Shown piece after piece: positions 19,194 through 27,719 of a DNA stretch of 64,000 bases. Under the pieces are notes generated by a model. The model was not told where the DNA came from. It saw only the letters and a program-made list of their open reading frames with translations, and did not search any database. The stretch covers positions 1,178,001 to 1,242,000 of the forward strand of contig NZ_JABFDF010000001.1 in the NCBI RefSeq assembly GCF_013403985.1. The letters are read 5' to 3'. This stretch comes from Winogradskyella ludwigii (GTDB taxonomy: Bacteria > Bacteroidota > Bacteroidia > Flavobacteriales > Flavobacteriaceae). The position numbers were made by a program, and so were the translations under genes. Position 1 is the stretch's first letter. Every line of letters starts with the position of its first letter.

Positions 19194-20114
19194 TTAATTC
19201 AACATCCAATTCATTAAATTCTCTTTATCAATAATGGACCAACTATGAGGATGGCGTTCTCCATTATCTCTATACCCTTTATTCTTAGTTTCAATATACT
19301 CAATAGCTTTATAATTAGATTGGTTTAATATTTCTGAAAGCTTTTTAATATAAAATGCATTCATATTCTCGTAAATATTATTTGCATTTTTCTTCCACCA
19401 AAGTGTATCAGGCTCTGTGTATAATCTTATTTTAGTGTTTTTTAAATGCTTTAAATGCGCTATGTTTTTTGTTTTGGAATTAAAAACAGAATAGTCAATG
19501 TATTTTGAAGCATCCTCTTTTGGATTTCCAAATTTTGCACTTAATGTTTTAAGTAACCAAGTACTTTCTTCTACAGCAGATTCTGAAAAATTCAATGCAA
19601 TATTTTTTTCAGCAGTGTAATATAACTGCTCTAAATCTATAGGTGAATCTACAATAAATGTGCCTTTTGGAATTATATCTAAATTTTGCTCTGTCATGAA
19701 ATTACTAATTAAAAGAGCCATGTTTCCACCACTTGAAAATCCGCCGATATAAATATTATCTAATGGCAATTGATGCGCTTTAAATAACGCTTTAAACTGG
19801 TTTGAGAGTTGTATTAATTCATTGTTTTCGAGCCAAATTTTCCTATTGTAGTTCATGTATAAAACTGCAACACTATTTGCTTTGGCTTTACTAAGGATTT
19901 TAAATTCTCGTTTTATATCTTCTGCAGTCTCTGGATAACCGCCAAAAAGTATTAAAACAGCTTTTATTTTTTCAGCTGGTTTGTATAATTCATAAGACTC
20001 AGTTTTTATGTCCTGAGCTTCTATTATTACTAAATTATCTGCTTTCTCTTTATCAGTATTCTTGCAAGAAAAAGCAATTATAACCAGTACTAGTAATCCT
20101 ATAAATTTGTTCAT
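19194..20114 (-). CDS. Alpha/beta-hydrolase-like lipoprotein
   Basis: A 306-residue exported lipoprotein (signal ends AFSC, C17). The core looks like an alpha/beta hydrolase, with a GGYPET loop near residue 58 and the nucleophile elbow GGFSSGG. A histidine in the closing region (GERHPHSWSII) fits the catalytic base. The substrate is unknown. It ends convergent to the OmpA gene and is preceded by the acetyltransferase gene 3 bases away, so it belongs to the rpiB-led minus-strand cluster. Confidence 0.72.
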   Translation of the reverse strand: MNKFIGLLVLVIIAFSCKNTDKEKADNLVIIEAQDIKTESYELYKPAEKIKAVLILFGGYPETAEDIKREFKILSKAKANSVAVLYMNYNRKIWLENNELIQLSNQFKALFKAHQLPLDNIYIGGFSSGGNMALLISNFMTEQNLDIIPKGTFIVDSPIDLEQLYYTAEKNIALNFSESAVEESTWLLKTLSAKFGNPKEDASKYIDYSVFNSKTKNIAHLKHLKNTKIRLYTEPDTLWWKKNANNIYENMNAFYIKKLSEILNQSNYKAIEYIETKNKGYRDNGERHPHSWSIIDKENLMNWMLN

Positions 20115-20117
20115 TGG

Positions 20118-20564
20118 TTAAAGTGTGTATAGCATCGCAATATGAGGAATACCATCTTCTAAATACTCAGATCCCATTTCGCTAAAACCTAAATTATTAT
20201 AAAATCGTTTTAAATATGTTTGTGCAGAAATCTTAATAGTAGTTTCATTATAATACGTTTTAATTGCACCTATTGAAGCGTTCATAATTTCAAAACCAAA
20301 CTTATATTGCCTTTCCTTTTCTTGTACAACTACTCTACCAATGCTAGCTTCTTTAAAATAATCTTTGGGTTTAAACACTCTTGTATAAGCTACTAACTTT
20401 TCATTTTTATATCCTAAAATATGAAGTGCTTTTTGATCTTTTCCATCAATATCTTGATACACACAATCTTGTTCTACAACAAAAACTTCACTTCTTAACT
20501 GAAGTAAATCATAGAGTTGTTCTGTTGTTAATTCTTTGAATTTTTTTATAGATATCTCTAGCAT
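20118..20564 (-). CDS. ElaA-like GNAT acetyltransferase
   Basis: A 148-residue GNAT-fold protein. The N-terminal LYDLLQLRSEVFVVEQDCVYQDIDGKD is characteristic of the ElaA group; the acetyl-CoA-binding strand/loop IGRVVVQEKERQYKFGFEIM and the C-terminal YNNLGFSEMGSEYLEDGIPHIAML complete the fold (each motif quoted in part of the protein). The substrate is unknown. It starts on the last base of the metal exporter gene, so translation is coupled. Confidence 0.85.
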   Translation of the reverse strand: MLEISIKKFKELTTEQLYDLLQLRSEVFVVEQDCVYQDIDGKDQKALHILGYKNEKLVAYTRVFKPKDYFKEASIGRVVVQEKERQYKFGFEIMNASIGAIKTYYNETTIKISAQTYLKRFYNNLGFSEMGSEYLEDGIPHIAMLYTL

Positions 20565-21475
20565 TAGTCTTGTACAATTACTTCTTTAGGATCTTCTTTA
20601 TTAAACTCTGGTTGAATGGTTACATGGTTAATATTAAACTCATCGTGTAACACATCTTCAATATCTAATAGTAAACTATTAAATTCTGTAGTAGAAATAT
20701 CTTCTTTTAAATCTAAATGAGCTTCTAAGTGTAACTCGTCGTCACTTAAATTCCAGATATGAACATGATGTAATTTATTCACTTTAGGTAATATATTAAT
20801 AGCCCTTACCACATCTTTAATATTAATATCATCTGGAGTAAATAACATAAGCATCTTTGTAGATACTTTTAATAAATCGTATCCAACCCAAATTAAATAC
20901 AGCGCAATTAGTAAAGTTAATAAACTATCTACCCAAAATAATTGATAATATTTCATTAATAATCCACCCAATAATACAGCTACACTAGCTAACATATCTG
21001 TAAATAAATGCAGATATGCAGAACGCATATTAATATTATTTTTAGAATCTTTTCTTAATAATAAAACACTGATTCCGTTACCTATTATGGCTAAAATTGC
21101 TAGCCAAATTACTAAACTAGATTCAATTTCTTGTGGATTATTAAAACGCTTTACGGCTTCAATAATTAATAATATTGCAACAACGATTAACGTACTAGCA
21201 TTAATAAAAGCAGCCAGAATTTCAGCACGTTTATAACCAAATGTTCTGTTAATTGAAGCCTTTTGTTTCGATAATTTTGAAGCTATATAACTTACTATTA
21301 AAGAGATAACATCACTAAAATTATGTAAAGCATCACTAAGTAACGATAAACTTCCTGAAACGAGTCCACCAATTACTTGGGCTAGTGTAATAACAATATT
21401 TAGTAATATTGATATTAGAAGCTTTTGCCCACTTAAATCTTTAGAACTATGAGAATGGTGATGAGAGTGACTCAT
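20564..21475 (-). CDS. Cation diffusion facilitator metal exporter (CzcD/ZitB-like)
   Basis: A 303-residue inner-membrane exporter. The N-terminus is histidine-rich (HSHHHSHSS), followed by six hydrophobic helices. Metal-site motifs are visible in helix II (LLSDALHNFSDV) and helix V (HLFTDMLASV). A C-terminal cytoplasmic domain ends at about 290 and carries histidines in LHHVHIWNL. The HxxxD pattern in both helices and the His-rich tail favour Zn2+ as substrate. The gene lies between rpiB and the acetyltransferase on the minus strand. Confidence 0.92.
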   Translation of the reverse strand: MSHSHHHSHSSKDLSGQKLLISILLNIVITLAQVIGGLVSGSLSLLSDALHNFSDVISLIVSYIASKLSKQKASINRTFGYKRAEILAAFINASTLIVVAILLIIEAVKRFNNPQEIESSLVIWLAILAIIGNGISVLLLRKDSKNNINMRSAYLHLFTDMLASVAVLLGGLLMKYYQLFWVDSLLTLLIALYLIWVGYDLLKVSTKMLMLFTPDDINIKDVVRAINILPKVNKLHHVHIWNLSDDELHLEAHLDLKEDISTTEFNSLLLDIEDVLHDEFNINHVTIQPEFNKEDPKEVIVQD

Positions 21476-21498
21476 ATTAAATCAATTAATAATGATAT

Positions 21499-21933
21499 CT
21501 AACAAGATGTAGGAATCTTATCTACACGATTTTGATGACGACCACCTTCAAACTTAGTATCTAAAAAAGTATCTACCATTTTAATAGCTTGTGGAATAGA
21601 TGTAAAACGAGCTGGAATACATATAATGTTAGCATCGTTATGTAAACGTGTTAGTTCTGTAATTTCATTAGTCCAACAAACACCTGCTCTTACATGTTGG
21701 TATTTATTAGCGGTCATTGCCACTCCATTTGCGCTGCCACAGATTAAAATACCAAAATCTACTTTTTTAGCTTCTACATCTTTAGCAACAGGATGTACAA
21801 AATCTGGATAATCTACACTATCTAAAGTGTCGGTTCCGTAATTAGTAACCTTATATCCTTTGGCTTCTAAATGTTTTACGATAGCAAATTTATAATCTGG
21901 TCCTGCGTGATCGTTTCCTATTGAAATTTTCAT
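21499..21933 (-). CDS. rpiB: Ribose-5-phosphate isomerase B
   Basis: A 144-residue sugar-phosphate isomerase of the RpiB/LacAB family, interconverting ribose 5-phosphate and ribulose 5-phosphate. Key stretches are IGNDHAGPDYK (phosphate and active-site His/Asp), DYPDF, the ICGSANGVAMTANK anion-binding loop with its catalytic Cys, and the HNDANIICIPAR segment. It is the first gene of the minus-strand cluster leaving the large AT-rich intergenic region; a TAACTTTG -7 box lies upstream. Confidence 0.94.
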   Translation of the reverse strand: MKISIGNDHAGPDYKFAIVKHLEAKGYKVTNYGTDTLDSVDYPDFVHPVAKDVEAKKVDFGILICGSANGVAMTANKYQHVRAGVCWTNEITELTRLHNDANIICIPARFTSIPQAIKMVDTFLDTKFEGGRHQNRVDKIPTSC

Positions 21934-21960
21934 AATAAATTATCTTTACTTATTAGACCT

Positions 21961-21968
21961 CAAAGTTA
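21961..21968 (-). promoter_or_regulatory. rpiB: Putative -7 box for rpiB cluster
   Basis: TAACTTTG on the minus strand matches the TAnnTTTG -7 consensus, 27 bases before the rpiB start codon. It lies at the left border of the putative origin region. Confidence 0.4.
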
Positions 21969-22062
21969 ATAATTGCTTACAAGTAAGCATAACTTATACG
22001 GGCTTACTTATAGATAAGTTTTAAGTTTGAAACTTAAGTTTTCTAATATCATTTATTATACC

Positions 22063-22071
22063 TGTTGATAA
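22063..22071 (+). promoter_or_regulatory. DnaA-box-like sequence 1
   Basis: TGTTGATAA differs by one base from the consensus TGTGGATAA. The 11-mer TGTTGATAACT recurs exactly at 22485-22495. Confidence 0.4.
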
Positions 22072-22135
22072 CTCTGAATAAAATGACCAGTAATTGTTAA
22101 TATCTGTTCACAACTATTGAAAATAAAAATTAGGA

Positions 22136-22144
22136 TTATCCACT
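22136..22144 (-). promoter_or_regulatory. DnaA-box-like sequence 2
   Basis: TTATCCACT on the plus strand differs from the consensus TTATCCACA only in the last base, so the box is in the opposite orientation to the other two. Confidence 0.45.
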
Positions 22145-22266
22145 TATTTTTTCCAACCAAAATACAGATGAGATAACCTAATTAGTTAGCCATTTTTTTA
22201 AAATTAGTTATTAAGATAAATTATATGGCTATGAACAGTATTTTACAAAAAACATATCAGTCATTT

Positions 22267-22299
22267 CTATTAACAACAGTTATTAACAGTTGTTAATAG
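22267..22299. repeat. Perfect 11-bp inverted repeat in the candidate origin
   Basis: The arm CTATTAACAAC (22267-22277) is exactly complementary to GTTGTTAATAG (22289-22299) across an 11-base spacer, which itself holds another TATTAACA. There is no T-run after it, so it does not look like a terminator. Confidence 0.8.
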
Positions 22300-22484
22300 C
22301 TTTTAAAATAACGTTTAAAATGAAGTAGTTGCATGTAAACTTAGTGTTAACTAAATATTAAGTAGTTCTCATAAGTGACTAATCAAAATAAAAACTAAAA
22401 AAGTTATAGCCACTATTAACATACTATAATAACCACTATTTATTTTTTTAAATTTTAAAAGAAAACTGATTATATGTATATATA

Positions 22485-22493
22485 TGTTGATAA
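22485..22493 (+). promoter_or_regulatory. DnaA-box-like sequence 3
   Basis: TGTTGATAA, the second exact copy of the one-mismatch DnaA box, immediately right of an A/T-only tract (22439-22460) that could unwind easily. Confidence 0.4.
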
Positions 22494-22912
22494 CTACAAA
22501 TTTTAGGAAAAAGGATGCCATTTACTTATTTGAAAATAAATTCTATTTGTTTTTAATAAAGCTTTCTAATAGAGAAAACAATTAAGTAAAAATCTTTATA
22601 AATTACTTAGAGCATAGTATTACGTTACATCTTATAAATTTTTTTACTACCAAGATTTAGCTTAACATATCTATGGCGCTTATTTATATATTTAACAGAA
22701 AGTACTGCGAATTCATAGTGCTTTTTCATTTATTTAACATTCTCTAAACACCATTAAAAAATTTAAACGTAACTTTGTACCAAACTTAATAACCTCTCTT
22801 CACTAAAGTTAAGTTTTAAATAAGTTGTTGTTCTTACACTTATTGCAGAATCTAAACGATTTGGTAAGCTTATCTAGAATAACACATACAATAAATAGAT
22901 TACAATTAATAA

Positions 22913-25159
22913 ATGACAAATAAGAAAAAAAGGAAACCTTCACATAATAAGATTTCCAACCTCACAAATACAATTCTAAGTATTTTAAAAAAAGACAGAA
23001 ATTCAACTTTTAACTATAAACAAATAGCTTCAAAACTAGGTGTTAACGATGCTAGTAGTCGCAATCAGATTATAAAAAAATTGCAACAACTCAAAGCAAA
23101 ACAAGAGATTGAAGAAGTAGACCGTGGAAAATTTAAAGCTGTAGCTAATAACGAATATCATACAGGTATTTTAGATTTAGCGTCTAAAGGCAACGGTTAT
23201 ATAATTTGCGATGATTTTGAAGAAGATGTATTCATTGCTTCAAACAATATTAACAAAGCCTTAAATGGCGATGAAGTAGAATTCTACGCTTACAAAAGAA
23301 AACATAGAGGTAAGCAAGAAGGAGAAATTACCAATATTATAAAACGTGCAAAAACCGAATATGTAGGTACCATTCAAATCCATGATAAAAAAGGATTTGC
23401 TTTTGTAGTTGCAGATAGTAACAAAATGTACACAGATATTTTTGTGCCTATTAATAAAATTAATAAAGCAGAAGATGGAGATAAAGTATTAGTCTCTTTA
23501 GAAGAATGGCCAGAAAAAGCAGATTCACCTAACGGAAAAGTGATTGAGGTTTTAGGAAAACCAGGAGAGCATAGTACTGAGATTAATTCTATAATGGCAG
23601 AATATGGTTTACCATTAGAATTTCCTAAAGAAGTAGAAGCATATGCTAATACTATTGATTTAGAAATTAAACCTGAAGAAATCGCTAAGCGACGAGATAT
23701 GCGTAAAGATTTAACCTTTACCATAGATCCTAAAGATGCTAAGGATTTTGATGATGCTTTGTCATTTAAAGTTTTAGATAATGGTTTATACGAAATAGGA
23801 ATTCATATTGCAGATGTATCGCATTATTTACAACCAGGAACGGTTTTAGATGATGAAGCTTACGAGCGTGCAACATCTATTTATTTAGTAGATAGAGTAG
23901 TGCCAATGTTACCAGAAATTTTATCTAATGGAGCGTGTTCATTACGTCCACACGAAGAAAAATATACGTTTTCTGCAGTATTTCAAATGAATGAAAAATG
24001 CGAAATTAAAAATGAATGGTTTGGTAGAACAGTAACCTATTCTGATGCGCGTTTTGCATACGAAGAAGCACAAGCTATTATAGAAAATAATGCTAAGGTT
24101 AATGACGTAGAAGTACTTAAAAATACCGAAAAAATAGATACTACAATTCCAGTTGAAGTTTCACTTACAGGAGAGGAATATCAAACTTCTGTAGAAGTTG
24201 CACAGGCTACAATAAAAATGAATCAACTAGCTCGTAAAATGCGAAATGCAAGAATGCGAGATGGAGCGATTTCTTTTGATAAAGTTGAAGTAAAATTTGA
24301 CTTAGACCAAGAAGCAAATCCGGTTGGCGTTTTCTTTAAAACGAGTAAGGATGCTAATAAAATGATTGAAGAATTCATGTTATTAGCCAACAGAAAAGTG
24401 TCTGAGTTTGTTGGGAAACAAAAGAAAACCTTTGTGTATCGTGTACACGATGAGCCAAAACAAGAAAAATTAGCACAACTGAAAACCGTTGTAGCGCGTT
24501 TTGGACATAAATTAGATTTTAAAGATAAAGGAAGTATTGCATCGTCTTTAAATAATTTACTAAAAGATGTTGTTGGAAAAAAAGAACAAAACTTAGTAGA
24601 TACACTAACTATTCGCACCATGTCTAAAGCAGAATATACTACAAAAAATATTGGTCACTATGGCTTAGCATTTGAGTATTATAGTCACTTTACATCGCCA
24701 ATTCGTCGTTATCCAGATGTTATGGCACATCGTTTACTGCAACGCTATTTAGATGGCGAAAAATCGGCTAACGAAGATATTTACGAAGAGAAGTGTAAAC
24801 ATTCTAGTGACATGGAATATTTAGCAACCAAAGCAGAGCGCGATTCTATAAAATATATGCAGATTCGTTTTATGCAAGATCATCAAGACGAAGAGTTTTT
24901 GGGTGTTATCTCTGGAGTTACAGATTGGGGAATTTATATCGAGATCATTTCAAATAAATGTGAAGGTATGGTTAGCGTTAGAGATATGAAAGATGATCAT
25001 TACCAATTTGATCAAGATCAATATGCTATGATAGGTAACAAAACCGGAACCATGTATCAACTTGGAGATGAGGTGGTTGTAAAAGTTAAAAATGCAGATT
25101 TAACCAAGAAGCATTTAGATTTTTACATGGTTGGTAAGCCAGAAGGTAGTGAAGACTAA
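22913..25159 (+). CDS. rnr: Ribonuclease R
   Basis: A 748-residue 3'-to-5' exoribonuclease of the RNase II/R family, acting on structured RNA. An N-terminal helix-turn-helix-like segment (about 15-75) is followed by cold-shock RNA-binding domains (about 85-215). The RNB catalytic domain contains the metal-binding aspartates in DPKDAKDFDDA (272-282) and the HYGLAFEYYSHFTSPIRRYPD segment (quoted in part of the domain). A C-terminal S1 domain starts near 660 (FLGVISGVTDWGIYIEI). The gene starts immediately right of the candidate origin region. Confidence 0.95.
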   Translation: MTNKKKRKPSHNKISNLTNTILSILKKDRNSTFNYKQIASKLGVNDASSRNQIIKKLQQLKAKQEIEEVDRGKFKAVANNEYHTGILDLASKGNGYIICDDFEEDVFIASNNINKALNGDEVEFYAYKRKHRGKQEGEITNIIKRAKTEYVGTIQIHDKKGFAFVVADSNKMYTDIFVPINKINKAEDGDKVLVSLEEWPEKADSPNGKVIEVLGKPGEHSTEINSIMAEYGLPLEFPKEVEAYANTIDLEIKPEEIAKRRDMRKDLTFTIDPKDAKDFDDALSFKVLDNGLYEIGIHIADVSHYLQPGTVLDDEAYERATSIYLVDRVVPMLPEILSNGACSLRPHEEKYTFSAVFQMNEKCEIKNEWFGRTVTYSDARFAYEEAQAIIENNAKVNDVEVLKNTEKIDTTIPVEVSLTGEEYQTSVEVAQATIKMNQLARKMRNARMRDGAISFDKVEVKFDLDQEANPVGVFFKTSKDANKMIEEFMLLANRKVSEFVGKQKKTFVYRVHDEPKQEKLAQLKTVVARFGHKLDFKDKGSIASSLNNLLKDVVGKKEQNLVDTLTIRTMSKAEYTTKNIGHYGLAFEYYSHFTSPIRRYPDVMAHRLLQRYLDGEKSANEDIYEEKCKHSSDMEYLATKAERDSIKYMQIRFMQDHQDEEFLGVISGVTDWGIYIEIISNKCEGMVSVRDMKDDHYQFDQDQYAMIGNKTGTMYQLGDEVVVKVKNADLTKKHLDFYMVGKPEGSED

Positions 25160-25184
25160 TATCAGTTAGAGTGTTTTATAAAAA

Positions 25185-25271
25185 ATGAATAAAATGTATA
25201 GAGATCCTTTTTTTAGAAACGCTAACATTTCAATTAAAAAGGAGACCTATTTTAAAACTTTTATAATATGA
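25185..25271 (+). CDS. Possible 28-residue ORF overlapping the YbjQ-like gene
   Basis: An ATG at 25185 opens a 28-codon frame (MNKMYRDPFFRNANISIKKE then 8 more residues) whose TGA overlaps the ATG of the next gene as ATGA, a common coupling arrangement. I recognise no family and the frame could be chance in AT-rich DNA. Confidence 0.2.
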   Translation: MNKMYRDPFFRNANISIKKETYFKTFII

Positions 25272-25567
25272 TTCTTACCACAACCAATTCAATAGAAGAC
25301 CATAAAATAGTAGATTATTTAGGAATAGTTACAGGGGTTTCTATCAATAAAGAGGCTGTTTCCATGGGTTTTAGTGCATCTAAATATTACACTAAACTTC
25401 AAGATAATATAGCTGCTGTTAAGGAAGAAGCATTTCAAACTTTACAAAATAATGCCGCAAAATTAAATGCAAATGCTGTTGTTGGTATAAAAGTTGAAAT
25501 AGAACTTACCACAAGTAATTACGCTATGGTTTCTGTAACAGGAACTGCTGTAAAAGTTGCCGTTTAA
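25268..25567 (+). CDS. YbjQ-like (DUF74) heavy-metal-binding-domain protein
   Basis: A 99-residue soluble protein of the YbjQ/DUF74 family: the LGIVTGVSI start strand, then a helix, and the NANAVVGIKVEIE segment are characteristic. The family forms pentameric rings and is labelled heavy-metal-binding, but its function is not known. It sits 108 bases after rnr. Confidence 0.87.
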   Translation: MILTTTNSIEDHKIVDYLGIVTGVSINKEAVSMGFSASKYYTKLQDNIAAVKEEAFQTLQNNAAKLNANAVVGIKVEIELTTSNYAMVSVTGTAVKVAV

Positions 25568-25654
25568 TTATAATACCAGCATTTTTAAAACGTTATAAAC
25601 TTAAGGCATTATTACTATCTAATAGTTTTGATGCCTCTGGATTACTAAAAACAT

Positions 25655-25891
25655 ATGAAAACAAGCACAAAAGCTAGCATATACATTTTCGTGATATTTC
25701 TAGTCACTTATTTAGTGTTAAGATTTGGCATACAATATCTGTTTAATGATATCAATCGCTTTTTATTAACAGCAATATCTGCGGTATTAACCGTTGTATT
25801 GTCACCACAAAGACGTATTGTAAAAAAACAATCTGGTGATGAAATTCAACTTAAATGGTTGTTTAGTAATAAAGTCATTGTATTAAAATAA
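25655..25891 (+). CDS. Small two-helix membrane protein
   Basis: A 78-residue protein with hydrophobic helices at about 8-30 and 36-52 and a basic C-terminal tail that contains KKQSGDEIQLKWLF. I recognise no family with confidence. It lies 13 bases upstream of the GIN-domain gene and is probably part of the same transcript. Confidence 0.65.
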   Translation: MKTSTKASIYIFVIFLVTYLVLRFGIQYLFNDINRFLLTAISAVLTVVLSPQRRIVKKQSGDEIQLKWLFSNKVIVLK

Positions 25892-25904
25892 TAAACAAAA
25901 CAAT

Positions 25905-26576
25905 ATGAAATATTTCATAATAATATTAGCGATAGCTTTTAGTCTTAATAGTAATGCTCAAGAGTCTATTGAAAAAAGTATAGGTGAATTTTCTACGGTT
26001 AAAGTATTCGATTTAATTCATCTTAAAATGATTGAATCTCAAGAAAATAAGATCGTTATTTCTGGTAAAAACCGAAAAGATGTTGAAGTTGTAAATAACA
26101 ACGGAAAACTTAAAATACGCATGACACTTAGAGAAAGTTACGATGGTAATGATACTGTTGTACAACTTTATTATACCACTGTTGATGCTATAGATGCAAA
26201 TGAAGGTGCTAAGGTTACTATAGAAACACCAATTAAACAGTATGAAATAGATTTAAGAACGCAAGAAGGCGCAGAAATTACAGCGAGCTTAGAAACTACC
26301 TATGCTAACTTTAGAGCTGTTACAGGTGGTATAATTAATGTCACAGGAACTTCTAAGAATCAAGATATCTCAATTTATACTGGCGGAATTTTTAACGGTG
26401 AAGATTTTGTTACTAAACAAACTGAAGTTAGTATTAATGCTGCAGGTGAAGCTTATATTCATGCTAAAGATTTTGTATCAGTAAGAATTAAAGCTGGTGG
26501 AAATGTGTATATCTATGGTAAGCCTAAAGAAGTTGATGAAAGTACTATACTAGGTGGTAAAATAAAACGTATGTAA
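25905..26576 (+). CDS. Head GIN-domain (DUF2807) exported protein
   Basis: A 223-residue secreted protein with a signal peptide at 1-18 (ending SNAQ). The mature part is a DUF2807/GIN-type auto-transporter adhesin head domain: alternating short beta strands with the pattern FSTVKVFDLIHLKMIES near the start and repeated glycine turns (TAGG, GGNVYIYGKPKEVDE) toward the end. The fold is a right-handed beta-helix. The biological role in Bacteroidota is unknown. Confidence 0.82.
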   Translation: MKYFIIILAIAFSLNSNAQESIEKSIGEFSTVKVFDLIHLKMIESQENKIVISGKNRKDVEVVNNNGKLKIRMTLRESYDGNDTVVQLYYTTVDAIDANEGAKVTIETPIKQYEIDLRTQEGAEITASLETTYANFRAVTGGIINVTGTSKNQDISIYTGGIFNGEDFVTKQTEVSINAAGEAYIHAKDFVSVRIKAGGNVYIYGKPKEVDESTILGGKIKRM

Positions 26577-26619
26577 GTTCCGTTGAGTTTCTTACATTTG
26601 TGTAAATCGTAAGTTTTAC

Positions 26620-27303
26620 ATGTTAGATGATATTTTAACAGCCATTCCCTTCGGCATTATTTTAGCCTTTACCATTGGTCCTGTGTTTTTTGTATTGCTA
26701 GAAACCAGCGCAACCAAAGGGTTTACAAGTGCTATTGTATTCGATCTTGGTGTTATTTTCGCTGATGTTGTATTTATCTTTGTTATTTTTAAGAGTACAG
26801 ATTCCCTTTTAGATAAAATTAAAGACGATCCAAAACTTTTAGTTTTTGGTGGTACATTATTATTTATTTACGGACTTATAAGCTTTATAAAAACATCTAA
26901 ATCTTTCCGTTCTATAGTTAGAGAACACCATAGAATTCAACTTCCTAAAAAAGATTACGGCAAACTTTTTATTAAAGGGTTCTTACTTAACTTTATTAAC
27001 ATTGGTGTATTGTTAGGTTGGTTAGGTTTTATAGTTATTGGGACATCTATTACCACTTCAGAAAATGGTGTAATTATCTTTATTGCAACCATGTTAATTT
27101 CTTACTTTTTAACAGACCTCGTTAAAATTGCAGCGGCAAAACGATTAAAGAATAAATTAACACCGCGTCGTGTATTTAAGACCAAGAAAATTGTGTCTTT
27201 AGTTATTTTAGTCTTCGGACTTATACTATTAAGTCAAGGGCTTTTTCCAGAACTTTTTGAAAAAAGTATTGAGCAGATTGAGAAGGTTAATCCTATAAAT
27301 TAA
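26620..27303 (+). CDS. LysE-family exporter
   Basis: A 227-residue inner-membrane protein with six hydrophobic helices. The N-terminal ILAFTIGPVFFVLLETSATKGF is the LysE/RhtB signature region (GPxFF), and a further helix with FLLNFINIGVLLGWLGFI follows. The family exports amino acids or small metabolites; the substrate here is unknown. It is followed 5 bases later by an RDD protein. Confidence 0.87.
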   Translation: MLDDILTAIPFGIILAFTIGPVFFVLLETSATKGFTSAIVFDLGVIFADVVFIFVIFKSTDSLLDKIKDDPKLLVFGGTLLFIYGLISFIKTSKSFRSIVREHHRIQLPKKDYGKLFIKGFLLNFINIGVLLGWLGFIVIGTSITTSENGVIIFIATMLISYFLTDLVKIAAAKRLKNKLTPRRVFKTKKIVSLVILVFGLILLSQGLFPELFEKSIEQIEKVNPIN

Positions 27304-27308
27304 GTTTA

Positions 27309-27701
27309 ATGGTAACCATTTATGCAAATTTACAGAACAGAATAAAAGCGGCTGTAGCAGATAGTATTTTATTAATGGTAATGATGTACTGTTCTGCAGA
27401 AATTCTTAAGAATTTTGATAATGTTCCTTCTTCTTTAAGAATGTATTTATTTATACTTTTTTTCTTTTTATATGAGCCGTTAATGGTATCAATTTTTGGA
27501 TTTACGGCTGGTCATTATTACTTTGATATAAAAGTAAAAAGAGGAAATAACCACAAGAAGAATATTATTTTGCCTTTAGCTTTATTGCGTTTTATTATAA
27601 AATTTTTATTGGGTTGGGTATCGTTATTAACCATTACTGGTACTGAGAAGAAACAAGCAATACACGATAAAATAGTTAATGCTGTTGTAATTAAAGACTA
27701 A
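27309..27701 (+). CDS. RDD-family membrane protein
   Basis: A 130-residue protein with three hydrophobic helices. The RDD-type start (NRIKAAVADSILLMVMMYC) and the family-typical ending (KKQAIHDKIVNAVVIK) are present. The function of RDD proteins is mostly unknown, with some evidence elsewhere for Na+/H+ transport. It is within a run of closely spaced membrane-protein genes. Confidence 0.82.
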   Translation: MVTIYANLQNRIKAAVADSILLMVMMYCSAEILKNFDNVPSSLRMYLFILFFFLYEPLMVSIFGFTAGHYYFDIKVKRGNNHKKNIILPLALLRFIIKFLLGWVSLLTITGTEKKQAIHDKIVNAVVIKD

Positions 27702-27719
27702 TAAATTGATACTTTTTTT

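Larger units (their letters stand above)
21934..22912. other. Gene-free AT-rich region, candidate replication origin (oriC)
   Basis: This 979-bp interval separates divergent rpiB and rnr and has no credible reading frame. It is very AT-rich, with an A/T-only tract around 22439-22460. It contains sequences one base off the DnaA box: TGTTGATAA at 22063-22071 and 22485-22493, and TTATCCACT at 22136-22144. It also has five TGTTAATA-type nonamers and several perfect inverted repeats (21975-21988, 22021-22037, 22267-22299). Transcription diverges from it, and two parS-like sites lie 18-20 kb to the right. Together these fit an origin; none alone proves it. A long regulatory leader for rnr is the main alternative. 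Confidence 0.5.

Noticed and set aside
22267..22299. Inverted repeat considered as a terminator
   Set aside because: No T-run follows and no gene ends nearby.
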